This document shows, piece by piece, positions 7,071-14,746 of a DNA stretch of 64,000 nt (its first letter is position 1; each line of letters opens with the position of its first letter). Under the pieces are notes generated by a model. The model made no database searches, was not told the DNA's origin, and was given only the letters and a program-made list of their open reading frames with translations. Source of the stretch: 40CM-2-70-7 sp035631315 (GTDB taxonomy: Bacteria > Gemmatimonadota > Gemmatimonadetes > Gemmatimonadales > GWC2-71-9); assembly GCA_035631315.1 (NCBI GenBank), contig DASQIZ010000039.1, positions 1 through 64,000 of the forward strand, given 5' to 3'. The position numbers and the translations under genes were made by a program.

Positions 7071-7635
7071 TATTCCGCGACGCCTCTTCGGCGTGTCCCT
7101 GGGCTTCCTTGAGTAGCCGCTCGTAGCTCGCCTTCCACTCTTTCGGCAGGTTCGCCCGGAAGTACGCCGCCGTCATCACGTCCCCCTTCCGCATCGACGT
7201 CCCACCATGCCCGGTCGCTTCCACGTCTCCGAGGAAGCAGGTCGAGCTCCCGGTGTCCATCGCGTTCACCACGCGACACTCGAAATGGGCGTAGCACTCG
7301 TCGAGGATGGGGACCCCAAGCCGGCCGGTGTGATGGGGCACGGTGGCGAGTTTGTCCACCGCCCGCCGGCTCTGGAAGCCCAGATGATGGATCAGGTCGT
7401 ACTGATCGGTGCGGAGGAGATGGAGACAAAACCGGCCCGACTCGTCGATCAGCCCGTGGCTGTGGTTGAACTTGTGAATGAAGATGCCGATGCGGGGTAT
7501 GGTGGGAACGATCGACGCGCGAATGGCGGAGTCGATGATCATGCCGTTTTTCTCGTCGCCCTGGGCCGACGTAATGGCCACCACCGGGGACGTCAGATTG
7601 CGGAGGAGTTGGTAAACCTGGTCGGGGGGGAGCAT
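7039..7635 (-). CDS. Flavin reductase-like (FMN-binding split barrel) protein
   Basis: 198 aa. The N-terminus (VYQLLRNLTSPVVAITS, then KNGMIIDSAIRASIVP) and the middle (AHFECRVVNAMDTGSSTCF then LGDV) match the flavin-reductase split-barrel family, whose members bind FMN and often supply reduced flavin or act as oxygenase partners. A C-terminal helical tail (about 160-198) is extra. The start ATG at 7635 is only 10 bp from the divergent tilS start, so the two promoters overlap. Confidence 0.8.
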   Translation of the reverse strand: MLPPDQVYQLLRNLTSPVVAITSAQGDEKNGMIIDSAIRASIVPTIPRIGIFIHKFNHSHGLIDESGRFCLHLLRTDQYDLIHHLGFQSRRAVDKLATVPHHTGRLGVPILDECYAHFECRVVNAMDTGSSTCFLGDVEATGHGGTSMRKGDVMTAAYFRANLPKEWKASYERLLKEAQGHAEEASRNIKREAWVPKK

Positions 7636-7638
7636 ACT
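7609..7638 (+). promoter_or_regulatory. Leaderless promoter for tilS-hpt-ftsH
   Basis: TTGGTA (7609-7614), 18 bp, CATACT (7633-7638), then the tilS ATG 7 nt later at 7646. The predicted transcript starts at the ATG. The minus strand has TATATT (7641-7646) 5 nt before the divergent ATG at 7635, so the two start regions are interleaved. Consensus-based only. Confidence 0.45.
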
Positions 7639-7645
7639 TCAATAT

Positions 7646-8980
7646 ATGAGTGGCCCGGTCGCCCTGAGCGAGCGATTCCTCGAACATGTGACGTCCCACC
7701 GGCTGTTTCCCAAGCCGGGAAGGGCGCTGGTCGCGGTGTCGGGAGGACCGGACTCCGTCGCTTTGCTGACTCTGCTTCGTGGCGGCGCCGAGCAACTCGG
7801 ACTCACGCTCATCGTGGCGCACGTGAACCACGGAATTCTGGAAACGAGTGGCCAAGTCGCTCAGACGGTAAGTCGGTATGCCGAGGGCATGGGACTCCCG
7901 TTTGAACTGGGCGAGCTCCACCTCGGGCCTGATGCAACCGAGACCGAGGCGCGCGAGGCGCGATATGCGTGGCTGCGGGAAACCAAGAAGCGGCTGAAGG
8001 CCCAGTACATCGTCACCGCGCACCACGCCGATGATCAGGTCGAGACGATTCTGCTGCGCGTCCTGCGTGGCAGTGCGCCGACGGGGCTCGCCGGCATCGC
8101 GGCAAAGTCACGGGGGGGACTCATCCGTCCGCTGTTGCCGTTCACGAAGAAGGATCTTGCGATCGAAGGGGCCTTTGAGGATCCGGCGAATCGGGATCCG
8201 AAGCACCTGCGCTCCTGGGTCCGGGGGACTCTCCTTCCTCTTATTGAAGGGCGACTCGGTGAGCGGGTGCGGCACGATCTCCTGAGCCTGGGCCGTCACG
8301 CATCGCGGGACGCCAAGGCGTGGAACGCGCTTCCCGAACTCCTTCCGGAGCTTGATGTTCGCTACTCGCCGGCGTCCTTCAGCGTTGCCCGGCTTCCCCT
8401 CGCTGGGTATGATGCACCCGTAGCCGTGGCGCTCCTCCGCGCTGCCGCCCGCCGGGCCGGCATTCCACTCGGACCCAGGCATGCTCTCCGCCTCCACGAG
8501 CTGGCCAAACGTCAATCGGGACGACGTGTGGAATTGGGGAGTGGGTGGGTCGGAGAGGCGGTCTTCGATCGGCTGACGGTCGGCACTGCGCCCGACCATC
8601 CGCGGGAGACCATCCCCATGCAGGACGCGGGGCACGCGGTCTTCGGCGACTACCGCCTGGTGTGGCGCCTGGAGAAGGCGCCGGCGCGGATGGATCGCGC
8701 GGGATGGACCACCTGGGTGGCGGGGCTCGATGGTGGCATGGTGATCCGGGCGCCGCAAGCGGGGGACCGGTTGGCGCCCCTCGGTGGCGTCGGACGACGG
8801 GAAGTGCGGCGGCTGTTGATGGAAGCGCGGGTGCCGCGCGCCGCACGGGCAGGGTACCCGTTGCTGACGGTCGGTGAAACCATCGTCTGGGTCCCGGGCA
8901 TCTGTCGCGGTGAGGCCCGGGTCCCGCAACCCGGAACTCCGGCGGTGCGGCTCGATGTTACCGAGTACGACCAGGCCTAA
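7646..8980 (+). CDS. tilS: tRNA(Ile)-lysidine synthase
   Basis: 444 aa. The N-type PP-loop AVSGGPDSVALL gives the ATP-binding SGGPDS at 32-37, with HVNHG and HHADDQVETILLRVLRGS farther on, both typical of TilS. A C-terminal TilS domain follows, ending with VPGICRGEARV. The enzyme converts C34 of tRNA-Ile(CAU) to lysidine so that AUA is read as Ile; it is normally essential. The tilS-hpt-ftsH order is widespread in bacteria. It overlaps hpt by 26 bp. Confidence 0.95.
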   Translation: MSGPVALSERFLEHVTSHRLFPKPGRALVAVSGGPDSVALLTLLRGGAEQLGLTLIVAHVNHGILETSGQVAQTVSRYAEGMGLPFELGELHLGPDATETEAREARYAWLRETKKRLKAQYIVTAHHADDQVETILLRVLRGSAPTGLAGIAAKSRGGLIRPLLPFTKKDLAIEGAFEDPANRDPKHLRSWVRGTLLPLIEGRLGERVRHDLLSLGRHASRDAKAWNALPELLPELDVRYSPASFSVARLPLAGYDAPVAVALLRAAARRAGIPLGPRHALRLHELAKRQSGRRVELGSGWVGEAVFDRLTVGTAPDHPRETIPMQDAGHAVFGDYRLVWRLEKAPARMDRAGWTTWVAGLDGGMVIRAPQAGDRLAPLGGVGRREVRRLLMEARVPRAARAGYPLLTVGETIVWVPGICRGEARVPQPGTPAVRLDVTEYDQA

Positions 8981-9509
8981 GCAGACGGGCGGCCGGGAGC
9001 TCGCGCGGATCGTCTTCGACCAGGAGACGATCGCGAAGCGGGTGGCCGAGCTGGGGCAGGAAATCACGGCGGCGTACCCGGACGGGGACCTGTTGGTGCT
9101 GGGGCTCCTCAAGGGGAGCTTCATCTTTCTGGGGGACCTGGTCCGGACGATCGACCGGCCGTTGCAGGTCGACTTTCTGGTGGCGGCCAGCTACGGGGCG
9201 GAGACCGTTTCCAGCGGGAGCGTGAAGCTCCTGTATGACCCTGAAACCCGGCTGGATGGAAGGCACATATTAGTAGTAGAGGATATCGTAGATACCGGGA
9301 GAACCCTGAACCGCCTGCTGTCCGTACTGGCGGCGCGGGGTCCGAAGAGCCTCGAGATCTGCGCGTTGCTGCATAAGCATGTGGCGGAGCACCTGGGGCG
9401 TGAGGTGAAGTTCGTGGGGTTCGATTGCCCGAAGGAGTTCATTGTGGGGTATGGATTGGATCATGCGGAGAATTTCCGGCACCTTCCTTATATAGCGAGC
9501 TTGCGGTAG
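8955..9509 (+). CDS. hpt: Hypoxanthine phosphoribosyltransferase
   Basis: 184 aa from ATG 8955, which lies inside the end of tilS. The PRPP loop is ILVVEDIVDTGRTLN, and VLGLLKGSFIFLGDL supplies the conserved Lys-Gly loop. It salvages hypoxanthine (and probably guanine) with PRPP to the nucleotide. The PRPP-loop codons at 9267-9290 (ATA TTA GTA GTA GAG GAT) are unusually AT-rich for this genome. Followed directly by ftsH: the TAG stop abuts the ftsH ATG. Confidence 0.94.
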   Translation: MLPSTTRPKQTGGRELARIVFDQETIAKRVAELGQEITAAYPDGDLLVLGLLKGSFIFLGDLVRTIDRPLQVDFLVAASYGAETVSSGSVKLLYDPETRLDGRHILVVEDIVDTGRTLNRLLSVLAARGPKSLEICALLHKHVAEHLGREVKFVGFDCPKEFIVGYGLDHAENFRHLPYIASLR

Positions 9510-11492
9510 ATGGCGAATCGTTTGCCCCCGCGCGAGCGGGAATTCAGCTGGAGCCGGACCTTCCGGACCTTTTCGTTCTGGGCGCTGCTGCTCGTCGGAG
9601 CGGTGGCGTTGGTCCAGTTTGCGGCCAACAAGAAGCAGGACACCGCGGACATCAGCTTCTCGGATTTCGCGACCCAGCTCGACGGGCAGAACATCGCGGC
9701 CGTGGAGATCACCGATAAGCAGGAAGTGAAGGGTGATTTCCGCCACGTCATCAGCTACAAGGGGCACGACGTGGAGCACTTCACGTCGCTCCTCCCCTTC
9801 GACGCCACCAGTGACTGGATTGCGTCCCTGCGCGCGAAGAGCGTCGATGTGACCGCGAAGGAACCCAAGCAGTCCTTCGGCGTCATTCTCCTCAACCTGT
9901 GGCCCCTCCTCCTCTTCGCCGCCGTGATGATCTATCTCATCCGGCAGATGCAGCAGGGCGGAAACCGGGCCTTCGCGTTCGGGAAGTCCAAGGCCAAGCT
10001 GCTGGCCGGCGACACCCCGAAGGTCACCTTCGCGGATGTGGCGGGGTGCGACGAGGCGAAGCAGGAGCTGGAGGAGATCATCGACTTCCTGAAGGACCCC
10101 CAGCGCTTCCAGCGCCTCGGCGGACGTCTGCCCAAGGGCGCGTTGCTCGTGGGCCCGCCGGGAACGGGGAAGACCCTGCTCGCCAAGGCCGTGGCCGGCG
10201 AAGCGGGCCGCCCGTTCTTCTCCATGTCGGGCTCCGACTTCGTCGAGATGTTCGTCGGTGTCGGTGCGTCACGGGTCCGCGACCTCTTCGAGCAGGGCAA
10301 GGCGCACGCCCCCTGCATCATCTTCATCGACGAGATCGATGCCGTCGGCCGCCACCGCGGTGCCGGCCTGGGTGGCGGTCACGACGAGCGTGAGCAGACC
10401 CTGAACCAGCTGCTGGTCGAGATGGACGGCTTCGAGTCGAATGACGGCGTGATCCTGCTCGCCGCTACCAACCGGCCCGACATTCTCGATCCCGCGCTCC
10501 TCCGCCCCGGCCGCTTCGACCGCCAGATCGTGGTCGACATGCCGGACGTGAAGGGTCGCGAGCAGATTCTGCGCGTCCACACCCGCAAGATCCCGCTGCA
10601 GCCCAATGTCGACCTGGAGCGGATCGCGCGCGGCACGCCGGGTCTCTCCGGTGCCGAGCTTTCGAACGTGGTGAACGAAGCCGCGTTGCTCGCGGCGCGC
10701 CGGAACAAGCAGCAGGTCGAGAACCTGGACCTCGAGGACGCGAAGGACAAAGTGATGCTCGGCCTCGAGCGGAAGTCCATGGTCGTGACCGACGAAGAGC
10801 GGAAGCTCACCGCGTATCACGAGGCGGGGCACGCGCTGGTCAGCCTCCATGTGCCCGCGACCGATCCGCTCCACAAGGTGACGATCGTGCCGCGCGGCCG
10901 CGCCCTGGGCGTGACGCACTGGCTCCCGGAAGAAGACCGGCACAACTACACGAAGGAATACATCCACTCGCGGCTCGCGACCGCCTACGGCGGCCGGGTG
11001 GCGGAGGAGCTCGTCTTCGGCGCCGAGAAGGTCACGACGGGAGCGGCGCAGGACATCCAGCAGGCGACCGACCTGGCGCGCCGGATGGTCACGCACTTCG
11101 GCATGAGTGACGCGGTGGGCCCGATCGCCGTGGGCGACCGCGAATCCGAGATCTTCCTCGGTCGCGAAGTCATGCAGCGGCACGAGGTCTCCAACAAGAC
11201 CGCGGAGCTCGTCGATCAGGAGCTCAAGCGGATTCTGTCGGACGCGTTCGACCAGGCCAAGAGCATTCTGACCGAGCATCGCGATCAGCTCGATCGTCTG
11301 GCGATGGCGCTGGTGGAACGCGAGACGCTGGGCCGCGATGAAGTCGATCTCGTGGTCGCGGGTCGGCCCCTGCCGCCGATGACCCGTCCACCGGCGCCGG
11401 GGAGCCCGTCTCCGGTGACGCCCGCCCGGCCCGCGTCGATCCCGGCCCGCGGCGTGCTCGGCTCTCCGCCTCCCGAGCCCGCCGGAGCGTGA
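9510..11492 (+). CDS. ftsH: ATP-dependent zinc metalloprotease FtsH
   Basis: 660 aa, normal length. Two membrane segments (about 21-38 and 123-143) flank a periplasmic domain. The AAA+ module has Walker A GPPGTGKT (215-222), Walker B IIFIDEIDA (270-278) and the SRH region (TNRPDILDPALLRPGRFDRQ). The protease domain has the zinc motif HEAGH (437-441). It extracts and degrades membrane and regulatory proteins. The C-terminus is Pro/Ala-rich. Its stop overlaps the folP GTG start (GTGA). Confidence 0.97.
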   Translation: MANRLPPREREFSWSRTFRTFSFWALLLVGAVALVQFAANKKQDTADISFSDFATQLDGQNIAAVEITDKQEVKGDFRHVISYKGHDVEHFTSLLPFDATSDWIASLRAKSVDVTAKEPKQSFGVILLNLWPLLLFAAVMIYLIRQMQQGGNRAFAFGKSKAKLLAGDTPKVTFADVAGCDEAKQELEEIIDFLKDPQRFQRLGGRLPKGALLVGPPGTGKTLLAKAVAGEAGRPFFSMSGSDFVEMFVGVGASRVRDLFEQGKAHAPCIIFIDEIDAVGRHRGAGLGGGHDEREQTLNQLLVEMDGFESNDGVILLAATNRPDILDPALLRPGRFDRQIVVDMPDVKGREQILRVHTRKIPLQPNVDLERIARGTPGLSGAELSNVVNEAALLAARRNKQQVENLDLEDAKDKVMLGLERKSMVVTDEERKLTAYHEAGHALVSLHVPATDPLHKVTIVPRGRALGVTHWLPEEDRHNYTKEYIHSRLATAYGGRVAEELVFGAEKVTTGAAQDIQQATDLARRMVTHFGMSDAVGPIAVGDRESEIFLGREVMQRHEVSNKTAELVDQELKRILSDAFDQAKSILTEHRDQLDRLAMALVERETLGRDEVDLVVAGRPLPPMTRPPAPGSPSPVTPARPASIPARGVLGSPPPEPAGA

Positions 11493-12655
11493 AGGTCACC
11501 GCGCTCGCCGCGCACACGCCTCAGGCCGTGCGCGCGGCGCTCGCGGCCCGCGGTTGGGAAAGCCAGCCCGCCTGGTTCGCCGCCACCGGCATCCAGTCCC
11601 TCAACATTTTGATCGAAGGCATCGGTGACCTCGAGCGCGAAGCCCTGGTGCACTGGGCGGCGCGCTCCGGGGCGGATGTGCTGACCGGGGACGGATGGGC
11701 GCTCGTGTCGACGGCGGCGAGCCGCCTGGCGGTGCTCGCCCGCCCCGATCGCGTGCCCCCCGAGTTGGCGGCGCTTACTCCGGAAATCGCCCGCTACCTG
11801 ATGACACACGCCGATCCCAAGCGGTCGTGGACGGTTGCGGGTGGCGAGGTCGCGCTCGATCAGCCGGTGGTGATGGGGATCGTCAACGTCACCCCCGACT
11901 CCTTTTCCGACGGGGGCTACCTCTCGACCAGGGACCAGGCCATCGCGCACGCCGAGAGGCTCGCCGCGGATGGCGCCACCATTCTGGATGTCGGAGGCGA
12001 GTCGACCCGTCCCGGCGCAGCGGTAGTACCGGTCACCGAGGAGATCGCCCGAGTGGTCCCCGTGATCGCGGGGATCGTGAAGCGCAACCTCGGCACCGTG
12101 TCCGTCGATACGCGCAAGGCTGAAGTCGCGCAGCGGGCAATCGAGGCGGGTGCGGCGATCGTCAATGACGTGTCGGGCCTCACGTTCGACCGGGAGCTCG
12201 CGGCGGTGACGGCGGACGAGGGGGCGGGGGTCGTGCTGATGCATATGCGCGGGACCCCCGACACCATGGACGCGCTCGCGAAGTACGGGCATGTGGCGTC
12301 GGAAGTGGCGGCGCAGCTTGGCGAGGCTGCCGGACGGGCGATCGCGGCGGGCATCGAGCCGGACCGCATCGCGGTGGACCCCGGGTTCGGGTTTGCCAAG
12401 GACGCCGATCAGAATCTCCGGCTGCTCGACGAACTGGCCACGATCGCCGGCGTCGGCTATCCTGTAGTCGTGGGGCCGTCGCGCAAACGTTTTCTGGGTG
12501 CGGTCACCGGACGGCCGGTGGAAGACCGCGACCGCGCCACCGCGGTCGCGTGTGTGATGGCCTGGGAACGGGGGGCCCGGATTTTCCGGGTGCATGATGC
12601 GGCCCTGACTGTGGAAGCCCTGAAACTCGCCGCCGCTGTGAGGCCCAGCTCGTGA
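11489..12655 (+). CDS. folP: Dihydropteroate synthase with N-terminal extension
   Basis: 388 aa. The catalytic TIM barrel starts near residue 128 with VVMGIVNVTPDSFSDGG; LDVGGESTRPGA, VNDVSG, MHMRGTP, DPGFGFAK and VGPSRKRFLG follow, all DHPS signatures. It joins p-aminobenzoate to the pterin diphosphate in folate synthesis. About 120 residues precede the barrel, where typical bacterial enzymes (about 280 aa) have none; this part has no recognised motif and may be regulatory or structural. GTG start inside GTGA with ftsH; GTGA overlap with cdaA, a common partner. Confidence 0.94.
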   Translation: MKVTALAAHTPQAVRAALAARGWESQPAWFAATGIQSLNILIEGIGDLEREALVHWAARSGADVLTGDGWALVSTAASRLAVLARPDRVPPELAALTPEIARYLMTHADPKRSWTVAGGEVALDQPVVMGIVNVTPDSFSDGGYLSTRDQAIAHAERLAADGATILDVGGESTRPGAAVVPVTEEIARVVPVIAGIVKRNLGTVSVDTRKAEVAQRAIEAGAAIVNDVSGLTFDRELAAVTADEGAGVVLMHMRGTPDTMDALAKYGHVASEVAAQLGEAAGRAIAAGIEPDRIAVDPGFGFAKDADQNLRLLDELATIAGVGYPVVVGPSRKRFLGAVTGRPVEDRDRATAVACVMAWERGARIFRVHDAALTVEALKLAAAVRPSS

Positions 12656-13464
12656 ATCTCGACGCCTACAGATTTCTGCTCCCCAAGTTGTGGCCCGACG
12701 CGTTCGAGATCCTCGTCGTCGCGTTCGTCATCTACCGCTTTCTGTTGTTCCTCGTGGGCACGCGGGCGATGCAGATCGTCGTGGGTCTCGTGATCGTCTC
12801 GCTTGTCTATGCCGGCGCGACCGTCGCACAACTCACGATGATCAGCGAAATCCTTCGCGTCGTGTTCGCCGTGGCACCCTTCGCCGCCGTCGTCGTCTTC
12901 CAGCCTGAGCTCCGCAACGCACTCGCGAAGCTCGGCCAGTCGCGCTTCATGCGCGCGTTCGCGCGGGGTGACCGGCAGTCGGTGGCGGAAGAAATCGCCG
13001 AAGCCATGGGACGCCTCTCACGCGCCGGCACCGGCGCGATCATCGCCGTCGAGGGAGACATCGGGCTCGAGGAGTTCATCTCTTCCGGCGTACCGATGGA
13101 AGCGAAGGTCTCGGCGGATCTGCTCACGACGATCTTCACGCCGTATTCACCGCTGCATGACGGCGCGGTGCTCATCCGGGGCGATCAGATCATCGGGGCA
13201 GGGTGTGTCCTGCCGCTCACGCAGTTCAAGGTCGCCGACAAATCCCTCGGCACCCGGCATCGGGCCGCACTCGGTCTGTCCGAAGAGAGCGACGCGACGG
13301 TGCTGGTCGTGTCCGAGGAAACGTCGACTATCTCCGTCGCCAGCCACGGGATCCTCCACCGGCCCTTGACGCCTGATCAGGTGCGCGATCTCCTGTCGGG
13401 TGCTTCGACCAGCCTCGAGGGGACGGAGCGGCTGTCGACCCGGATGACCGCCATACCCGAGTAG
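12652..13464 (+). CDS. cdaA: Diadenylate cyclase CdaA (c-di-AMP synthase)
   Basis: 270 aa. Three N-terminal membrane helices (about 17-80) are followed by a DAC domain with both catalytic motifs: DGA (170-172, in PLHDGAVLI) and RHR (202-204, in GTRHRAALG). It makes the second messenger cyclic di-AMP from two ATP at the membrane. No ybbR/cdaR partner follows: the next gene is yggS after a short repeat-bearing gap. The GTG start overlaps folP by 4 bp. Confidence 0.95.
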   Translation: MNLDAYRFLLPKLWPDAFEILVVAFVIYRFLLFLVGTRAMQIVVGLVIVSLVYAGATVAQLTMISEILRVVFAVAPFAAVVVFQPELRNALAKLGQSRFMRAFARGDRQSVAEEIAEAMGRLSRAGTGAIIAVEGDIGLEEFISSGVPMEAKVSADLLTTIFTPYSPLHDGAVLIRGDQIIGAGCVLPLTQFKVADKSLGTRHRAALGLSEESDATVLVVSEETSTISVASHGILHRPLTPDQVRDLLSGASTSLEGTERLSTRMTAIPE

Positions 13465-13475
13465 GTACTGAGCGG

Positions 13476-13503
13476 CTTGGCGCCTTAGCGACTTAGCGAC
13501 TTG
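13476..13503. repeat. Octamer tandem repeat CTTAGCGA
   Basis: Three and a half 8-bp units: CTTGGCGC, CTTAGCGA, CTTAGCGA, CTTG. It sits between cdaA and yggS and touches the presumed -35 region of yggS. Likely slippage-prone. Confidence 0.75.
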
Positions 13504-13532
13504 TTGTTTCCCCCCCGGCATCTCTGTATGTT
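13504..13532 (+). promoter_or_regulatory. Possible leaderless promoter for yggS-divIVA-ileS
   Basis: TTGTTT (13504-13509), 17 bp, TATGTT (13527-13532), and ATG 13541 eight bases on. The -35 match is weak; the -10 position fits the leaderless pattern of other promoters here. The octamer repeat ends inside the -35 area. Confidence 0.35.
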
Positions 13533-13540
13533 CACCGGCT

Positions 13541-14230
13541 ATGATTTTCGCCGGGCTTTCGGACCGCCTGAGCCGAATACGGGCCGAAATTTCCCGCCGG
13601 CAGCATCTGGGAGGCTGGACCCATCCGGTGACGGTGCTCGCCGTCACCAAGGGGTTCGGTCCCGAGGCGGTGAGGGCCGCGCTTGATGCAGGATTGAAAG
13701 ACGTGGGCGAGAATCGGGTGCAGGAAGCGCTGGAGAAAATGGAGCATCCGGAGACGCAGGGTGCCGAGTGGTACCTGATCGGGCACCTGCAGCGCAACAA
13801 GGCGAAGCTCGTGCCGGGGAAGTTTGTCGAGGTACAGTCGGTGGACTCGGTCGACCTGGCGGAGGAACTGGACCGCCGGGCATCAGCACAGAAGACCCGG
13901 TTGCGCCTGCTGGTGCAGGTGAACGTCGCCGGGGAGTCGCAGAAGAGTGGATGCGCGCCGGCCGACGTACCCGGAGTGGTCGGGCGCGTGACGCAGCTCG
14001 AGCATGTGACGGTGGACGGATTGATGACGATGGCGCCGCTCACCGATGACGAAGCGATCCAACGGCGAAGCTTTCGGGGACTCCGGGAGATTCGCGATCG
14101 ATTGAAGGAGGACGGCATATGGCTGCAGACCCTCTCAATGGGGATGTCCGGCGACTTCGGTACGGCAGTGGAAGAGGGAGCCACGGTGATCCGCTTGGGT
14201 ACCGCCCTCTTCGGAACGAGGACGACGTGA
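13541..14230 (+). CDS. yggS: YggS/PROSC family pyridoxal phosphate homeostasis protein
   Basis: 229 aa, normal length. VTVLAVTKGFGPEAVRAAL carries the PLP-binding lysine; DVGENRVQEAL, WYLIGHLQRNKAK, VNVAGESQKSG, GLMTMAP and LSMGMSGDF follow in family order. It is a TIM-barrel PLP carrier without known catalytic activity that buffers PLP. YggS often neighbours division genes, and here divIVA follows with a 4-bp overlap. Confidence 0.93.
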   Translation: MIFAGLSDRLSRIRAEISRRQHLGGWTHPVTVLAVTKGFGPEAVRAALDAGLKDVGENRVQEALEKMEHPETQGAEWYLIGHLQRNKAKLVPGKFVEVQSVDSVDLAEELDRRASAQKTRLRLLVQVNVAGESQKSGCAPADVPGVVGRVTQLEHVTVDGLMTMAPLTDDEAIQRRSFRGLREIRDRLKEDGIWLQTLSMGMSGDFGTAVEEGATVIRLGTALFGTRTT

Positions 14231-14718
14231 CGGACCCGCCGGGCGAGGCCCCCGAACAAGCCTTCGCGCTCACGCCGCTCGACATCCGGCGCCAGGAGTT
14301 CCGCCGCACGCTGCGCGGGTATGACCCGATCGGCGTCGAGGAATTCCGCATGCGCGTCGCGGATGAGCTCGAGAAAGTGATCCGGGACCGCTCCGTACTC
14401 GAGGAACGGGTCTCCGCCCTGACGGAGCAGCTCCGGGTGTTCCGCGAGCGCGAGAACGCGATGAACGAGGCGCTCGTCGCCGCCCAGCAGCTCCGCGCCG
14501 AGACACGCGACACGGCGGAGCGCGAAGCGCAGGTCATCAACCGCGAGGCCCAGGCCGAAGCGCGGACGATCACGGACGACGCCCGCAAGGCGGAGGCCGA
14601 CATCCGCGAGCGCGTGGCCGAGGTGCAGCGGCAGTTCCAGGGATACCTGGCGGGGTTCCGGGCGCTCCTCGAGCGCCAGGCCGCCGAGCTCCGGGCCCTC
14701 GAACGGCAGGACGGGTGA
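14227..14718 (+). CDS. divIVA: DivIVA-domain coiled-coil protein
   Basis: 163 aa from GTG 14227, which overlaps the yggS stop as GTGA; an upstream in-frame ATG at 14119 would sit deep inside yggS. The N-terminus LTPLDIRRQEFRRTLRGYD followed by PIGVEEFRMRVADEL is the DivIVA/GpsB membrane-binding motif. Residues 50-160 are a long heptad-rich coiled coil full of Glu, Arg and Ala. Such proteins mark curved membrane at poles or septa and recruit growth or division factors. The Arg-rich tail and context support a cytoplasmic scaffold. Confidence 0.88.
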   Translation: MTDPPGEAPEQAFALTPLDIRRQEFRRTLRGYDPIGVEEFRMRVADELEKVIRDRSVLEERVSALTEQLRVFRERENAMNEALVAAQQLRAETRDTAEREAQVINREAQAEARTITDDARKAEADIRERVAEVQRQFQGYLAGFRALLERQAAELRALERQDG

Positions 14719-14746
14719 GGGACTCGCTGCACCCGCACCGCACCTG

